Source of the DNA: Rhodospirillales bacterium
GTDB taxonomy: Bacteria > Pseudomonadota > Alphaproteobacteria > Micavibrionales > Micavibrionaceae
Length of the DNA: 64,000 nucleotides
Direction: 5' to 3'
Assembly (NCBI GenBank): GCA_020638365.1
Contig: JACKIQ010000003.1
Span: 310,001 to 374,000, forward strand
Shown one piece after another: positions 43,323 through 55,385 of this stretch. The notes under the pieces were generated by a model that was given only the letters and a program-made list of their open reading frames with translations, searched no databases and was not told where the DNA came from. The stretch's first letter is position 1, and every line of letters starts with the position of its first letter. The translations under genes were made by a program, and so were the position numbers.

Positions 43323-44851
43323 TGGTCGCGCGGGTACATACCGTTTCGTTTCAGGGGATTGAGGTTAAGCCTGTTGACGTGCAGGTGCAGATTTCCAACG
43401 GGTTGCCGGGGTTTACGATTGTGGGGCTGCCTGATAAAGCGGTCGCGGAATCGCGGGAGCGGGTGCGAGCGGCGCTACATGCGCTAGGGCTTTCGCTTCC
43501 GCCAAAAAGACTCACCGTCAATCTTGCGCCCGCCGATTTGATGAAAGAGGGCAGTCATTTTGATCTGCCGATCGCTTTGGGCCTTTTGGCGGCGATGGGG
43601 GTTATTCCTAAAAGCGATCTTGAAGACTACGTGGTTCTTGGCGAACTGGCGCTGGATGCCGGAATCCGCAGCGTATCGGGCGTTCTTCCCGCCGCGATGC
43701 ATGCGAACGAGAACAGCCGGAATTTGATCTGTCCCGGCGCGTGCGGAGGGGAAGCCGCATGGGCGGGGGAGATTGATATTCTGGCTCCTGAAAATTTGCT
43801 GCAACTCGTCAATCATATCAAGGGCACGCAGGTCATGTCGCGTCCGGAGGCGAAGTTGAGGGAGGATGCGGGTTTTCGTGCGCCCGACCTTTCGGAAGTA
43901 CGCGGGCAGGAGACGGCCAAGCGTGCGCTGGAAATTGCGGCGGCGGGGGCGCATAATCTGCTGATGATCGGGCCGCCAGGATCGGGCAAGTCGATGCTGG
44001 CGAGTTGCCTGCCGGGGATATTGCCGCCGCTCTTGCCACGCGAGGCTCTGGAAGTTTCCATGATTCATTCGCTGGCCGGGGCTTTGCCCGCCGGCGGATT
44101 GCTGCGGCACCGTCCTTTTCGCAATCCGCATCATTCGGCCTCGCAGCCCGCTCTGATCGGCGGGGGGTACCGGGTGAGGCCGGGGGAAATTTCGCTGGCG
44201 CACCACGGGGTGCTGTTTCTGGACGAGCTGCCAGAGTTTGCGCGGGGGACGCTGGAGGCTTTGCGGCAGCCGCTGGAAACCGGGGACGCGCTGGTGGCGC
44301 GGGCGAATGCGCACATCCGTTATCCGGCCCGGTTCCAGCTGATTGCGGCTATGAACCCCTGCCGGTGCGGATATCTGGGCGATCCCGAGCAGGAATGCAC
44401 AAAAGCGCCGCGATGCGGGGCGGATTACCAGAACAGGCTTTCCGGGCCTTTGCTGGACCGGATTGACATGCATGTCGATGTAGCGGCGGTGAGTGCGCTG
44501 GATTTGCAAAAACCGGGAACCGGGGAGGCTTCGGAAACAGTCGCGGCGCGTGTGGCGGCGGCGCGAAATATTCAGAAAGCCCGGTATGAGGGTTTTACCG
44601 GGGTGATGGCGGGGCTGACCAACGCCGAGGCTTCGGGGAAGGTGCTGGAAGCGGTCGCGCCGATGGATTCTGCGGCTAAAGCCCTTATGAATCAAGCGGT
44701 TGAGAAAGGAAAGCTCTCGGCGCGGGCTTATTTCCGGATTCTTCGGGTGGCGCGGACCATTGCCGATCTTTCCGGAGCGGGCGAGGCGCTATCGCGCGTT
44801 CATATCGCTGAATCTCTGAGTTACCGCCGTATCGTGCTGAGTTCATTATAA
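43322..44851 (+). CDS. comM: ComM/YifB-family Mg-chelatase-like AAA+ ATPase
   Basis: A hexameric helicase that promotes branch migration during natural transformation in some bacteria. The 509 residues have the N-terminal ribosomal-S5-like region (VQISNGLPGFTIVGLPDKAVAESRERV and NLAPADLMKEGSHFDLPIALG). The AAA+ core follows, with Walker A GPPGSGKS near residue 219, Walker B VLFLDELPEF, FRNPHHSAS, and the zinc-like CRCGYLGDPEQECTKAPRC. The C-terminal LSARAYFRILRVARTIADLSG is typical. No competence genes are nearby. Confidence 0.94.
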   Translation: MVARVHTVSFQGIEVKPVDVQVQISNGLPGFTIVGLPDKAVAESRERVRAALHALGLSLPPKRLTVNLAPADLMKEGSHFDLPIALGLLAAMGVIPKSDLEDYVVLGELALDAGIRSVSGVLPAAMHANENSRNLICPGACGGEAAWAGEIDILAPENLLQLVNHIKGTQVMSRPEAKLREDAGFRAPDLSEVRGQETAKRALEIAAAGAHNLLMIGPPGSGKSMLASCLPGILPPLLPREALEVSMIHSLAGALPAGGLLRHRPFRNPHHSASQPALIGGGYRVRPGEISLAHHGVLFLDELPEFARGTLEALRQPLETGDALVARANAHIRYPARFQLIAAMNPCRCGYLGDPEQECTKAPRCGADYQNRLSGPLLDRIDMHVDVAAVSALDLQKPGTGEASETVAARVAAARNIQKARYEGFTGVMAGLTNAEASGKVLEAVAPMDSAAKALMNQAVEKGKLSARAYFRILRVARTIADLSGAGEALSRVHIAESLSYRRIVLSSL

Positions 44852-45024
44852 AATATGATTCTGCTGTTTTCAGGGGAAAAGGCATATTTTTGCCACAATT
44901 GATAAAATTGTTTGTATTCCCGTGTGAGAGCGGCGTATAATTCATATGTATAATAAGGCGTGAGGTTCGTGGCTGCGGGTTTTGGCTGAACCTTACTGGC
45001 GAGTTTCAAACGGCTGGTGATTGA

Positions 45025-46263
45025 ATGACCTTACCTACTGTTGATTTTTCAGGATTTGAGACGGGTTACAGTCGTAATCCGGACGGTGTGTCGGGACATG
45101 ACCGCGATATTATGAGCCGCGCTGATATGGAAAGCGGCTATGCCTATGACGACGTCGTTCAGTGGCGGCAGTTTCAGGTTTCCATGGGCGGCATGCAACA
45201 TAATCAGCAGATGACGTTCACCGAATCCCTTATCCAGGGGAATGTCCGTGAGCAGACCTTCATGCAGATGTTGCGTCCCGAGGATTCGGCCGCCGGCAAG
45301 TACCGCGCAGATAAAATTGATACGCAAAGCCTCAAACGCGATGTAGACAAGCCGATTACCGATGCGGCACAGATTTCCCAAAAAGCCCATGAAGGGCTGG
45401 CCGATGTCAAGGACAAGATCGGTAATTTCATGGAGGACTGGAATCAGGCCAAAACCGAGGCTCTGGACGTGATCAAGGGTACGGCGATTGACCAGGGGCT
45501 GGATCCGGTCGTGGCTATTGATACGCTTATTCCCGACACGGCATCGAACAAGGGAACGGCCATGGCTTATGTCGCCGGGGAGGCCGCATTTGGTGCCGGG
45601 ACTCTGGCAACTATGGGCAAGGCCTCTTTTGTGGCCAACGAAGTCGGGGATGAGCGCAAGAAGCTCAGCCGCGCAGAGCAGGAGGCGCTGCTTGAGGAAT
45701 CTCTGCGGCGCCTGCAGTCGACCGCGCCGACCGATACGCGCGCAGAGGCGTCTGCGAGCGGCAGTGCGCCGGCGGTCAGCGCAGAAGACCAGAGCGAGAA
45801 TCACTGGCATAATTTTGAGATGGACGATCTGGCCGAATTTATTGCCGCCGATCCGATGCAGGAAGAGGATTTCAAGGCGCTTGTCGATCTGGAATACGAA
45901 CTGGAAGAGAACGTTATCAACGGAAACCATGCGGAAATTCGTGAGTTTTACGGAAAAACGGGCGATCTGGTGGCCAAGGCTCAGGTTGAGGTCGATGCCG
46001 GTAACGATGCTGTTCGCAAGCTTGTTGAGGATGCAACGATCGTCAAGGACGATCGTACGGCTGCGCGATACGATGCGGCTCATGTCCGTCTTACGGGCGA
46101 TACCCTGACCGGGTTTTCAAAGGTCGCTACCGATCTGAATATGGATTCCCAGTCGGTCGAGACGGTTCTGGACCACGAAAAACTGAATATGAACGCCCTT
46201 GAGGTTCAGTTGACTCTGGCGATCAACCAGAAAATGGATACGGGCATGAATCTGGCCATGTAA
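45025..46263 (+). CDS. Acidic hypothetical protein, 412 residues
   Basis: No signal peptide, no convincing transmembrane helix, rich in Asp, Glu, Ala and Met, and not recognised. A central 25-residue stretch (MAYVAGEAAFGAGTLATMGKASFVA) is mildly hydrophobic and Gly/Ala rich. It separates an N-terminal half from a C-terminal helical half with a Ser/Ala-rich linker near residue 240. The C-terminus ends in methionine-rich NQKMDTGMNLAM. It stands alone between comM and a diguanylate cyclase, with 173 bp before it and its own terminator after it. The long open frame and good codon use argue that it is real. Confidence 0.72.
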   Translation: MTLPTVDFSGFETGYSRNPDGVSGHDRDIMSRADMESGYAYDDVVQWRQFQVSMGGMQHNQQMTFTESLIQGNVREQTFMQMLRPEDSAAGKYRADKIDTQSLKRDVDKPITDAAQISQKAHEGLADVKDKIGNFMEDWNQAKTEALDVIKGTAIDQGLDPVVAIDTLIPDTASNKGTAMAYVAGEAAFGAGTLATMGKASFVANEVGDERKKLSRAEQEALLEESLRRLQSTAPTDTRAEASASGSAPAVSAEDQSENHWHNFEMDDLAEFIAADPMQEEDFKALVDLEYELEENVINGNHAEIREFYGKTGDLVAKAQVEVDAGNDAVRKLVEDATIVKDDRTAARYDAAHVRLTGDTLTGFSKVATDLNMDSQSVETVLDHEKLNMNALEVQLTLAINQKMDTGMNLAM

Positions 46264-46292
46264 TCGAGGCTTTTTACTGATTTTTTTAATGG

Positions 46293-46315
46293 AGGGGGCG
46301 CGGCCCCCTTTTTTT
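46293..46315 (+). terminator. Hairpin terminator after the 412-residue gene
   Basis: Six-bp G/C stem GGGGGC (46294-46299) / GCCCCC (46303-46308) with a 3-nt loop, followed by at least seven T. A strong intrinsic terminator. Confidence 0.87.
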
Positions 46316-46463
46316 CTGGTTTTTTGAACCTCTATCCCGGAGCATGTCAAAAATGTTTCAACGCTTATCCTGATCTGCTAGACTTTTTTTGCGGTGGGTA
46401 TTATTTGTATTTCACCCTTTCTGTGTTCGTTTTTTTTGTCAATAAATTACCGGGCTTTTCGCT

Positions 46464-47525
46464 TTGAGCTTTTTTTATCCTCCAGATAAAGCCGACGAGT
46501 ACTCGCAGTTCGCGCTTGGGCGTATTCGGGAATCCGGGCTTTTGCCCAGCCCGGAGAATTATGAATTGTGGTTTATTTACCGCTCGGGCAGCAACCCGCT
46601 GATGAACAAGGCGCTGGATCAAATCCTCGCAAACGAGGTTAAGCCGACTAACGAGATCTGCAAGTCCATCTTTGACCAGTTTTTACGTGCCGACCGGGAG
46701 GATGAGCGCGTCAGGTCCGCAGGGGACAAAATCAAGAAGACAATTAGTGAGGTCAATACGGCCGTAGGATCGGTTCGAGAGTTTGCCCACGGTTATCACG
46801 AAACCCTTGAGGATGTGGGCGAAAAGCTTAAAGACGAGAAAACAAAAGAGGAAATCAGGGCGATTCTGGGTGATGTTCTGGAAGATACTAGGGAAATGCT
46901 CGACCAGAATACGCATCTGGAGGTACTGCTGCAAGAGTCGGCTGTGACTATGGAAAAACTTCACCGCGATCTTGAGATCGCGAGAAAGGAAGCGCTTACC
47001 GATGCCTTGACGGGGCTTTCCAACCGGAAGGCTTTCGATCATGAGATCGAAGTCATCGCGAAGGCTGCGAGCGCCAAGGAAGGGGAGATTTTTACGCTTC
47101 TTCTTATGGACATCGATCATTTCAAGAGCTTCAATGACACGTTTGGCCATCAGGTCGGGGACCAGGTTTTGAGGCTTGTGGCAAAAACGCTTAAAGACGG
47201 CGTCAAAGGGCGTGACTTTGCGGCGCGTTACGGCGGTGAGGAGTTTGCGATTATCCTGCCTTTCACGCATATGGAATCCGCTTTGAAGGTTGCAGAATTT
47301 TTGCGCGTCAACGTCGCCAAGAAAGAAGTCGTAAACCGAGTGAGCGGGGAACGGCTGGCGCGTATTACCATATCGGTCGGCGTTGCGGAGTATGTCAAGT
47401 CCGAGCCGATCGAAAATCTTATTTCGCGCGCGGATTCGGCGCTTTATGCTGCAAAGCATAACGGACGGAATCAGGTTGCGGTGGCTCCCGTTTCCACAGC
47501 CGTAAAAAAGAAAGCGGCGAGCTAG
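46464..47525 (+). CDS. Diguanylate cyclase (GGDEF), cytoplasmic
   Basis: Makes c-di-GMP from two GTP. The 353 residues have a helical, unrecognised N-terminal regulatory region (about 1-170) with no membrane helix. The GGDEF domain follows: DALTGLSNRKAFD, MDIDHFKSFNDTFGHQVGDQVL, and the intact active site RYGGEEFAII. The position of the RxxD inhibition site reads KGRD, so product feedback may be weak. The start is TTG 46464; no ATG fits without losing conserved-looking sequence. It opposes the phosphodiesterase-like GGDEF-EAL protein elsewhere in the window. Confidence 0.9.
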   Translation: MSFFYPPDKADEYSQFALGRIRESGLLPSPENYELWFIYRSGSNPLMNKALDQILANEVKPTNEICKSIFDQFLRADREDERVRSAGDKIKKTISEVNTAVGSVREFAHGYHETLEDVGEKLKDEKTKEEIRAILGDVLEDTREMLDQNTHLEVLLQESAVTMEKLHRDLEIARKEALTDALTGLSNRKAFDHEIEVIAKAASAKEGEIFTLLLMDIDHFKSFNDTFGHQVGDQVLRLVAKTLKDGVKGRDFAARYGGEEFAIILPFTHMESALKVAEFLRVNVAKKEVVNRVSGERLARITISVGVAEYVKSEPIENLISRADSALYAAKHNGRNQVAVAPVSTAVKKKAAS

Positions 47526-47615
47526 CGCTCTTTTTTTCCTTTCTGTTCATGTTTTATGGTTGCGCCAATGCCCCTTATCCTGCACCTTTGGTCCTGATTT
47601 GCACTGAGGCGGGAT

Positions 47616-49861
<2,246 letters not shown>

Positions 49862-49865
<4 letters not shown>

Positions 49866-50599
49866 AAATCCAGCTTTCCCGCGGCTACTATGCGCCCGTA
49901 ACCGCCGGCCTGCCCAAAAATAATTACGCCGTCAATGTCGCCATCGGGTCTGGGCGCCGATCTGGAAATGGCATCGCCTTCCCAAGCGCCAAGATTGGTG
50001 TAGGTTATAGCCGAGTTCACATAGTGAATTTTTTTTCCTGCATTCTCACCGCCGGAGATGTCCTGCGAATGCGATGTCTTGAAGCCGAACATCCAGAGGC
50101 GGAAGTCGCCGTTGATCGGAAAATCTACGGGCGGAAGCATGAAGCGTATAGTTTTTTCGTCCAGTTCTATCTCTATCGGCTCTACACGCTGGCCGCGCGC
50201 ACGGGTGAAGGCTGTTTTTCCATCTTCAAGACGGGAACCGACAAAAGGATTCAGGCCGTTCATGATCATCTGCGGGGTGTATACACGCGGCGGTTTTTCA
50301 AGGCTGGCGTAACCGTGCTGGCGGATATCGCAGAACTCGTTCGACAAGGTATCCTGCCAGTTCATGCGGTTAAAATACGATACGTGGCAGGCCATAGCTA
50401 TTACATTGTCTTCCCTGGATAATTTTTCAAGATAGGAGTCGGCCGGCGGGCATGACGAGCAGCTCTGCGAGGTGAAGAGTTCAACGACGACAAGCGAGGT
50501 TTTATCGTCCGATTCGCTCTTTTCCAGAGCCTGGGCAGCCGCTATCAAGGCACAGAAAGCTGTCACAGTGATCAGGCAGGAAAAAAGGATGGCTTTCAT
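49862..50599 (-). CDS. DUF1223 thioredoxin-like exported protein
   Basis: A periplasmic protein of a family common in alphaproteobacteria and of unknown role, with a thioredoxin-related fold. The signal peptide spans about residues 1-24 (TVTAFCALIAAAQA). The start of the mature domain reads VVVELFTSQSCSSCPPAD, with a CxxC at Cys47-Cys50, then CHVSYFNRMNWQD and YTPQMIMNG, all standard for the family. 245 residues, complete. It is divergent from the broken reductase gene, 187 bp apart. Confidence 0.9.
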
Positions 50600-50786
50600 G
50601 ATGTTATCCTTGCTTGTTTTATTTTGTTTTTAACCTTCGGGCACAGTAGACGATAGGTTTAACACGAAGGTTTCTCTTAATTTACCTTTTTTACTGGTAG
50701 AGTAAAACCGGGTAAACTGCACGTTGTTTTTACGCTCGGAATGGTTCATATTTGCCGCGTTGTAACCCATGAGGGAGTAGGTTCCC

Positions 50787-51751
50787 ATGATTAATAATTA
50801 TACTGTCGCAACCGTCTTCGGGGGTACGGGTTTTATCGGACGACATATCGTTCGCGAACTGGCCGCGAGAGGAGTTATTGTCAAGGTTGCTACACGTATT
50901 CCAGAGCGTGCCTATTTCCTTAAGCCTTACGGCCGTGTAGGGCAGATCGTTCCAGTGACGTGCAGGTATGATTCACAGGACAGCCTCGCGCAGGCCGTTA
51001 AGGGGTCAGATCTGGTCGTGAACTGCGTAGGCATACTTTACGAGCGTGGACGGAAAAGGCGCTTTAAGAGTGCACATGTGGACTTTCCGCAGCGATTGCC
51101 CGCGCTTGCAGCGAGGAGGGCGTTTTGCGGTTTGTTCATATTTCTTCGCTTGGCTGTGACAAGGCTCAATCGGCCTATGCCAAAAGCAAACTTGAAGGGA
51201 GAAGGCCGTGCTTTCGAATTTTCCCCGTGCCACGATTTTACGCCCAAGCGTCGTTTTCGGAACTGAGGACAGGTTTTTAACATGTTCGCTAAGCTCTCCC
51301 GTTATCTTCCTTTTTACCGCTTATCGGCGGGGGGTGTACCAAGATTCAACCCGTTTATGTCGGCGATGTTGCTGAGGCGGCCCTTACCTGCCTTTATGCG
51401 GTCGGCGAGGGCGGCGATTGCGTTGAGGGCGAGATTTTCGAACTGGGCGGGCCGGAGGTTCTGACTTTCCGGGAAGTTTACGAGAAGCTTTTTTATCATA
51501 CCGGGCGCAGAAGATGTCTTGTCAGAATTCCGTGGGGTCTGGCCAAGGTTCAGGCGTGGTTCATGGGTTTCTTTCCTGACCCGCTTTTGACCCCCGACCA
51601 GGTGGAGACACTGAAGACAGATACCGTCGTCTCTTCCTCCATGAAAGGATTTGAAGAACTAGGGGTTCGCGTGCATTCCATTGATTCCATTCTTCCCGGT
51701 TATCTGGAGACGTTTCGTTCGGGCGGGCGTCTGGCGAAGGCGCGGGCGTAG
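50787..51751 (+). pseudogene. NAD(P)-binding NDUFA9-like reductase, four frameshifts
   Basis: The reading frame begins as a normal NDUFA9-like, complex-I-associated atypical SDR (VFGGTGFIGRHIVREL for NAD(P) binding, DLVVNCVGIL), then is broken. Restoring one base at each of four places (near 51098 after CGATTG, 51197-51199 in GGG, 51279-51280 in TTTTTAA, and 51311-51315 in a T-run) rebuilds an uninterrupted protein of about 320 residues. The restored order is VLRFVHISSLG, SAYAKSKLEGE, ATILRPSVVFG, PVYVGDVAEA and ELGGPEVLTF, ending at 51751. All four events are losses, three of them clearly in homopolymers. This fits sequencing undercalls at least as well as gene decay. The body shows no other damage. 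Confidence 0.8.
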
Positions 51752-51862
51752 GATTTCCGTTTTACGGGCGTATAACCAGAGCAGTTTGTGCGCTGCGAGT
51801 GTTTTTGTTTTTCGGTTTATTTGTGATATACGGGAGTCTTTCCAGAAAGAATCAGGCTTGTC

Positions 51863-52816
51863 ATGAGACTAAAATACTTCTTTTTCGCGTTTCTGTTGGC
51901 TTTTGCTATCAGCCAGCCCTGCAGGGTCGTTCTGGCCGCAGACCAGCAGATTGTCGCCGTCGTGAACGAGGATGCGATTACGCAAAAGGACCTGAATGAT
52001 CGAATGAAGCTGATCATGGTTTCTTCGAGGATGCCCAATCGCGAGGATATCCGAAGCAAGCTTGCACCTCAGATTATCAATTCTCTTATCGAAGAGCAGA
52101 TTATGATGCAGGAAGCCAAAAAGCTGGGTCTTGAGGTTTCGCCTGAAGATATCGAAAAGGGATTCGAGAGCCTTGCCCAGCAGAATAAAATGAGCGCTGA
52201 TCACTTTAAAGAGATGCTGCGACGCGGCGGGATCGCCGTTTCGACGTTGAAGCGTCAGATCACGGCTCATTTATCATGGTCTCTGGTTATCCAGAAAAGA
52301 ATACGGCCGCGCATTAACGTGACCGAACGCGATATTGACGACGTTCTGGCTCGGTTGTCGAAGAATGTCGGGCGTTCGGAATATCTGCTGGCTGAAATTT
52401 TTCTGCCTGCCGACAAGAAGGCAGACGAGGCAAAGGTCAAACAGTTGGCTCTTAGCATGGCGACCGAAATTCGCGCTGGGCGCGCGAGCTTTTATAAGTT
52501 GGCGCAGCAATTTTCCCAATCTGCCGGGTCATCGAAGGGCGGCGATCTGGGATGGGTGCAGGACGGCCAGCTTGACAAGGATATGGCCGCGGCCGTCGAG
52601 GGGCTTTCGGTCAATCAGGTCAGCAACCCTATTCGTTCCCCGAACGGATATCACCTCTTGTTTCTTCGCGAAAAGCGTCAGTTGACCGCAGAGAACCTGC
52701 CTGACCGGGATAAGGTCGCCACAATGCTGGGACTTGAGCGTCTGGACCGCATGCAGCGCGGCTATATGCTCGACCTCAAGGCTTCGGCCTTTATCGACAA
52801 CCGTGTCGGATCCTGA
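51863..52816 (+). CDS. surA: SurA-like periplasmic peptidyl-prolyl isomerase/chaperone
   Basis: Helps fold outer-membrane proteins. The signal peptide covers about residues 1-25 (FFFAFLLAFAISQPCRVVLA). The SurA_N helical chaperone part spans about 27-165, with VAVVNEDAITQKDLNDR and LIEEQIMMQEAKKLG. One parvulin domain (about 172-285) carries SAGSSKGGDLGWV and NPIRSPNGYHLLFL. The 317 residues and single parvulin repeat suit alphaproteobacterial SurA. It overlaps the ksgA start by 14 bp. The neighbours lptD and pdxA, normally on either side of it, are absent. Confidence 0.88.
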   Translation: MRLKYFFFAFLLAFAISQPCRVVLAADQQIVAVVNEDAITQKDLNDRMKLIMVSSRMPNREDIRSKLAPQIINSLIEEQIMMQEAKKLGLEVSPEDIEKGFESLAQQNKMSADHFKEMLRRGGIAVSTLKRQITAHLSWSLVIQKRIRPRINVTERDIDDVLARLSKNVGRSEYLLAEIFLPADKKADEAKVKQLALSMATEIRAGRASFYKLAQQFSQSAGSSKGGDLGWVQDGQLDKDMAAAVEGLSVNQVSNPIRSPNGYHLLFLREKRQLTAENLPDRDKVATMLGLERLDRMQRGYMLDLKASAFIDNRVGS

Positions 52817-53661
52817 TCTTCATGAGAAGGAGCGGGCGGCGCTGGCGAAGCTCGCGCCTTTACGCGACGTGATCGCAGCGCACGGCTTGCAGGCGAAGAA
52901 GTCGCTGGGGCAGAATTTCCTTCTGGATCAAAACATCACCGATAAAATCGCGCGGCTGTGCGGCGCCCTTGACGGGGTGAACGTGATCGAGATCGGGCCG
53001 GGGCCGGGCGGGTTGACGCGCAGTTTGCTGCGCTCTCACGCAGCGCGGGTGCGGGCGGTCGAGGCCGATCCGCGTGCGGTTGCGGCGCTGTCCGATCTTA
53101 AAGAAGCATCGGGCGGGCGGCTCCGGGTGATCGAGGGGGATGCGCTGGAGATTGATGCCGTATCCTTGTGTCCCGCGCCGCGCGCGCGATTATCGCCAAT
53201 CTTCCCTATAATATCGCCACGCCGCTTTTGCTGCGGTGGCTGGAGGATTGCGCACGGATGGCGGGGCTTACGGTTTTCTGGCGCTGATGTTCCAGAAGGA
53301 GGTCGCGCAGCGGATCTGCGCACAGCTCTCCACCAAGGCTTACGGACGACTTTCGGTGATTTCGCAGTGGCTTTGCGAAGCGAAGGTACTGGTCGAGCTT
53401 CCGCCTTCCGTGTTTACGCCCCCGCCGAAGGTGCGGTCCGCGGTGGTCAGGTTGGTCCCGCGTTCCTTACCGGCGGACGCGCCGGATTTCGCAGCAGTGG
53501 AGCGGGTTACGGCGGCGGCTTTTCAGGGACGGCGGAAAATGGTGCGCAGCAGCCTATGCGATTATATGCAGCATTTTGAAGAGGCGGGCGTCGATCCGCA
53601 GGCGCGGGCGGAGAATCTCAGCGTCGCGCAGTATGTGCGGCTGGCGCAGCTTTCCGGATGA
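52803..53661 (+). pseudogene. ksgA: 16S rRNA (adenine1518/1519-N6)-dimethyltransferase, two frameshifts
   Basis: Dimethylates A1518 and A1519 of 16S rRNA during 30S maturation. The frame begins at GTG 52803 and reads LQAKKSLGQNFLLDQNIT, VIEIGPGPGGLTRSLL and VRAVEADPRA, all normal. It shifts near 53173 in a C-rich run, just before the catalytic motif ANLPYNIATPLLLRWLED, and again near 53273 (TTTTC-TGG, one C short) before ALMFQKEVAQRI. Adding one base at each place restores a full KsgA through to VAQYVRLAQLSG at 53661. The residues on both sides are conserved, which argues for sequencing indels or a very recent mutation. Confidence 0.85.
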
Positions 53662-53687
53662 TTTAATCTGACAAGCAGCGAATTTTT

Positions 53688-55385
53688 TTAATGCTTATTT
53701 TTAAGAAACTGTCGGATTGGGGGCCATTCCCATTGCATTAAAACAGCTTCTGTTTTTGTCTTTTTCACAGGGTCTTGTTCGTTCTCAAGCTTAGATTGCA
53801 GGTAAGCGTTGATGTGGTTAAGCTGTTCTGGCTTATTACTTATCAAAAGGAGGCGCTGCATACTCGTTGGTCCAAAATACAATTCGCTTTCTATAAGCGC
53901 TTCTATAAATAGTTCCAGTGTCCTGTTCTCTTGCAGCGGTTCTTCAATTATTCTATCTATAATGGCTGTAGCTATTTCTTTTTTATGCTTCGTTGAAGGT
54001 ATGTTTTTTAAGATTTTGTATGAGCTTTCGTAACCACTGCGGATGCGAGTGTCTTTTATAGCGTTCACTATGGATTTAACTTCATTATTGGTAAGTTCTA
54101 TCTTTCTGTTTTCCTCTATACTGTACAAAAACGTTTCAAACAGTTTGGACATTTCGCTTTGTGGTTTATCGGGTTCAAAAATTGTTTGCAGTAAACTCTG
54201 TTCATCGGGCGATAATTTTGATGTGTAGTTTCTTACTTCCAAGTCATAGCGCCCCAGAGATTCAGATTTTTTTTTCCAATCGTCGCCTAACAATAATGTG
54301 AGAGCGTGTTCTAACGGATTGCTATACGGGCATGTTGTTTCCGAACAGAAACTTACGCCCCTCCTAGGCCAGCCGGACTCTACTGTTATTGTTCCGCCTC
54401 CGCTCCCGCCAAAAATGGGGACAATTGTCATCGGTAAAGAAAGTACTGTAGCTTTAATGTTTTTGTAGCGCGCTATAGTCGTGAAGGAGTTGCCCGCTTT
54501 TTTGAGAAGCTCTATTTTTACAGTTCTGGGTTCTGCTGGTTTTAAAGACCACTTGTTCTTGTTGTATGTTTTGGGCTTATCAGGAAGATCGACTATAAGA
54601 ATTGCCTGTGCCTCTGATAGCTGTGCTTCCTTTTCTATCAGGCAGTTAGAGCTTGATAAGCGGAGAATTCCTAGATTTTCCACGGTATCAGTTTTCTCAT
54701 ATTCTTTTTTGATTAAGGTTCGACAGTTTTCAAAATTATGGACTCGGTATGCCTTCATATTTTCAGAATGAAAAATTCCTTCTGAGTCCTTGTCTATGTT
54801 TCCCGTAAGCACTTCTTTTACAGCACCGCTTAAGAGAAGGTTTTTGCATATTTGGTTGCAAGAAGCGGCAGTTTTATTGGGTATGTCGTCGCCAGTTACT
54901 GCCAAAACTTCAAAATTGCCCGTTATGTTTTTTAACGGAAGGTCATTTCTTTTAATATCAAAGTAGTGACGCCATACCGGGGCGTCGATTAAGATCGGTA
55001 TTCCGAACCCTATGATCAAAGCGAGTAATGTTCCCCACAGCGGAGCAAAGCGGAGGCGAAATTGTTTAAATGCGCTAGTGCATATTGTTATGAGGCCTAA
55101 ATATAAAAAGAAAGTGGGAGCGAAGAATAGTATCAATCCGGGCAAATAGCCTAACAAGAAGCCCACCATGACCAAGGCGGGCATGGTGACTGAAATAGAC
55201 GCCAGTGCACCCGATACGATCAGTAGTTTCCGTGTCATGACTTTTTCGTGTTTAGAGTGCAAATAAACGCAGAATAGTATCAATCCGGGCAAATAGCCTA
55301 ATATGAGAAGCACCATGCCCCAGACGGGCATGGTGACGAGAAAAAACAGCAGTGCAACCGATACGATCTCTCGTTTCCTTGTCAT
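53688..55385 (-). CDS. Orphan membrane protein with internal tandem repeat, unknown
   Basis: About 565 residues from ATG 55385. The frame opens to 55496 but the upstream part overlaps gmk and lacks support. About four or five transmembrane helices fill the first 150 residues, including the twice-repeated VTMPxxxMVxxxLGYLPGLILF. A soluble domain of about 400 residues follows, with cysteines in CNQICKN, a central GGSGGGTITVESGWPRRG, and a helical C-terminus ending QFLKNKH. By eye the gene is much richer in A+T than its neighbours, with AAA/AAT/ATA-type codons, suggesting foreign origin. I recognise no family. It sits between ksgA and gmk, genes that are usually undisturbed. Confidence 0.75.
   Translation of the reverse strand: MTRKREIVSVALLFFLVTMPVWGMVLLILGYLPGLILFCVYLHSKHEKVMTRKLLIVSGALASISVTMPALVMVGFLLGYLPGLILFFAPTFFLYLGLITICTSAFKQFRLRFAPLWGTLLALIIGFGIPILIDAPVWRHYFDIKRNDLPLKNITGNFEVLAVTGDDIPNKTAASCNQICKNLLLSGAVKEVLTGNIDKDSEGIFHSENMKAYRVHNFENCRTLIKKEYEKTDTVENLGILRLSSSNCLIEKEAQLSEAQAILIVDLPDKPKTYNKNKWSLKPAEPRTVKIELLKKAGNSFTTIARYKNIKATVLSLPMTIVPIFGGSGGGTITVESGWPRRGVSFCSETTCPYSNPLEHALTLLLGDDWKKKSESLGRYDLEVRNYTSKLSPDEQSLLQTIFEPDKPQSEMSKLFETFLYSIEENRKIELTNNEVKSIVNAIKDTRIRSGYESSYKILKNIPSTKHKKEIATAIIDRIIEEPLQENRTLELFIEALIESELYFGPTSMQRLLLISNKPEQLNHINAYLQSKLENEQDPVKKTKTEAVLMQWEWPPIRQFLKNKH

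Noticed and set aside
44821..45009. 62-residue minus-strand frame between comM and the 412-residue gene
   Set aside because: Overlaps the end of comM, no ribosome site, and no sign of conservation; likely chance.
47500..47545. Possible terminator after the diguanylate cyclase
   Set aside because: GAGC/GCTC forms only a 4-bp stem before the T-run, too weak to list.
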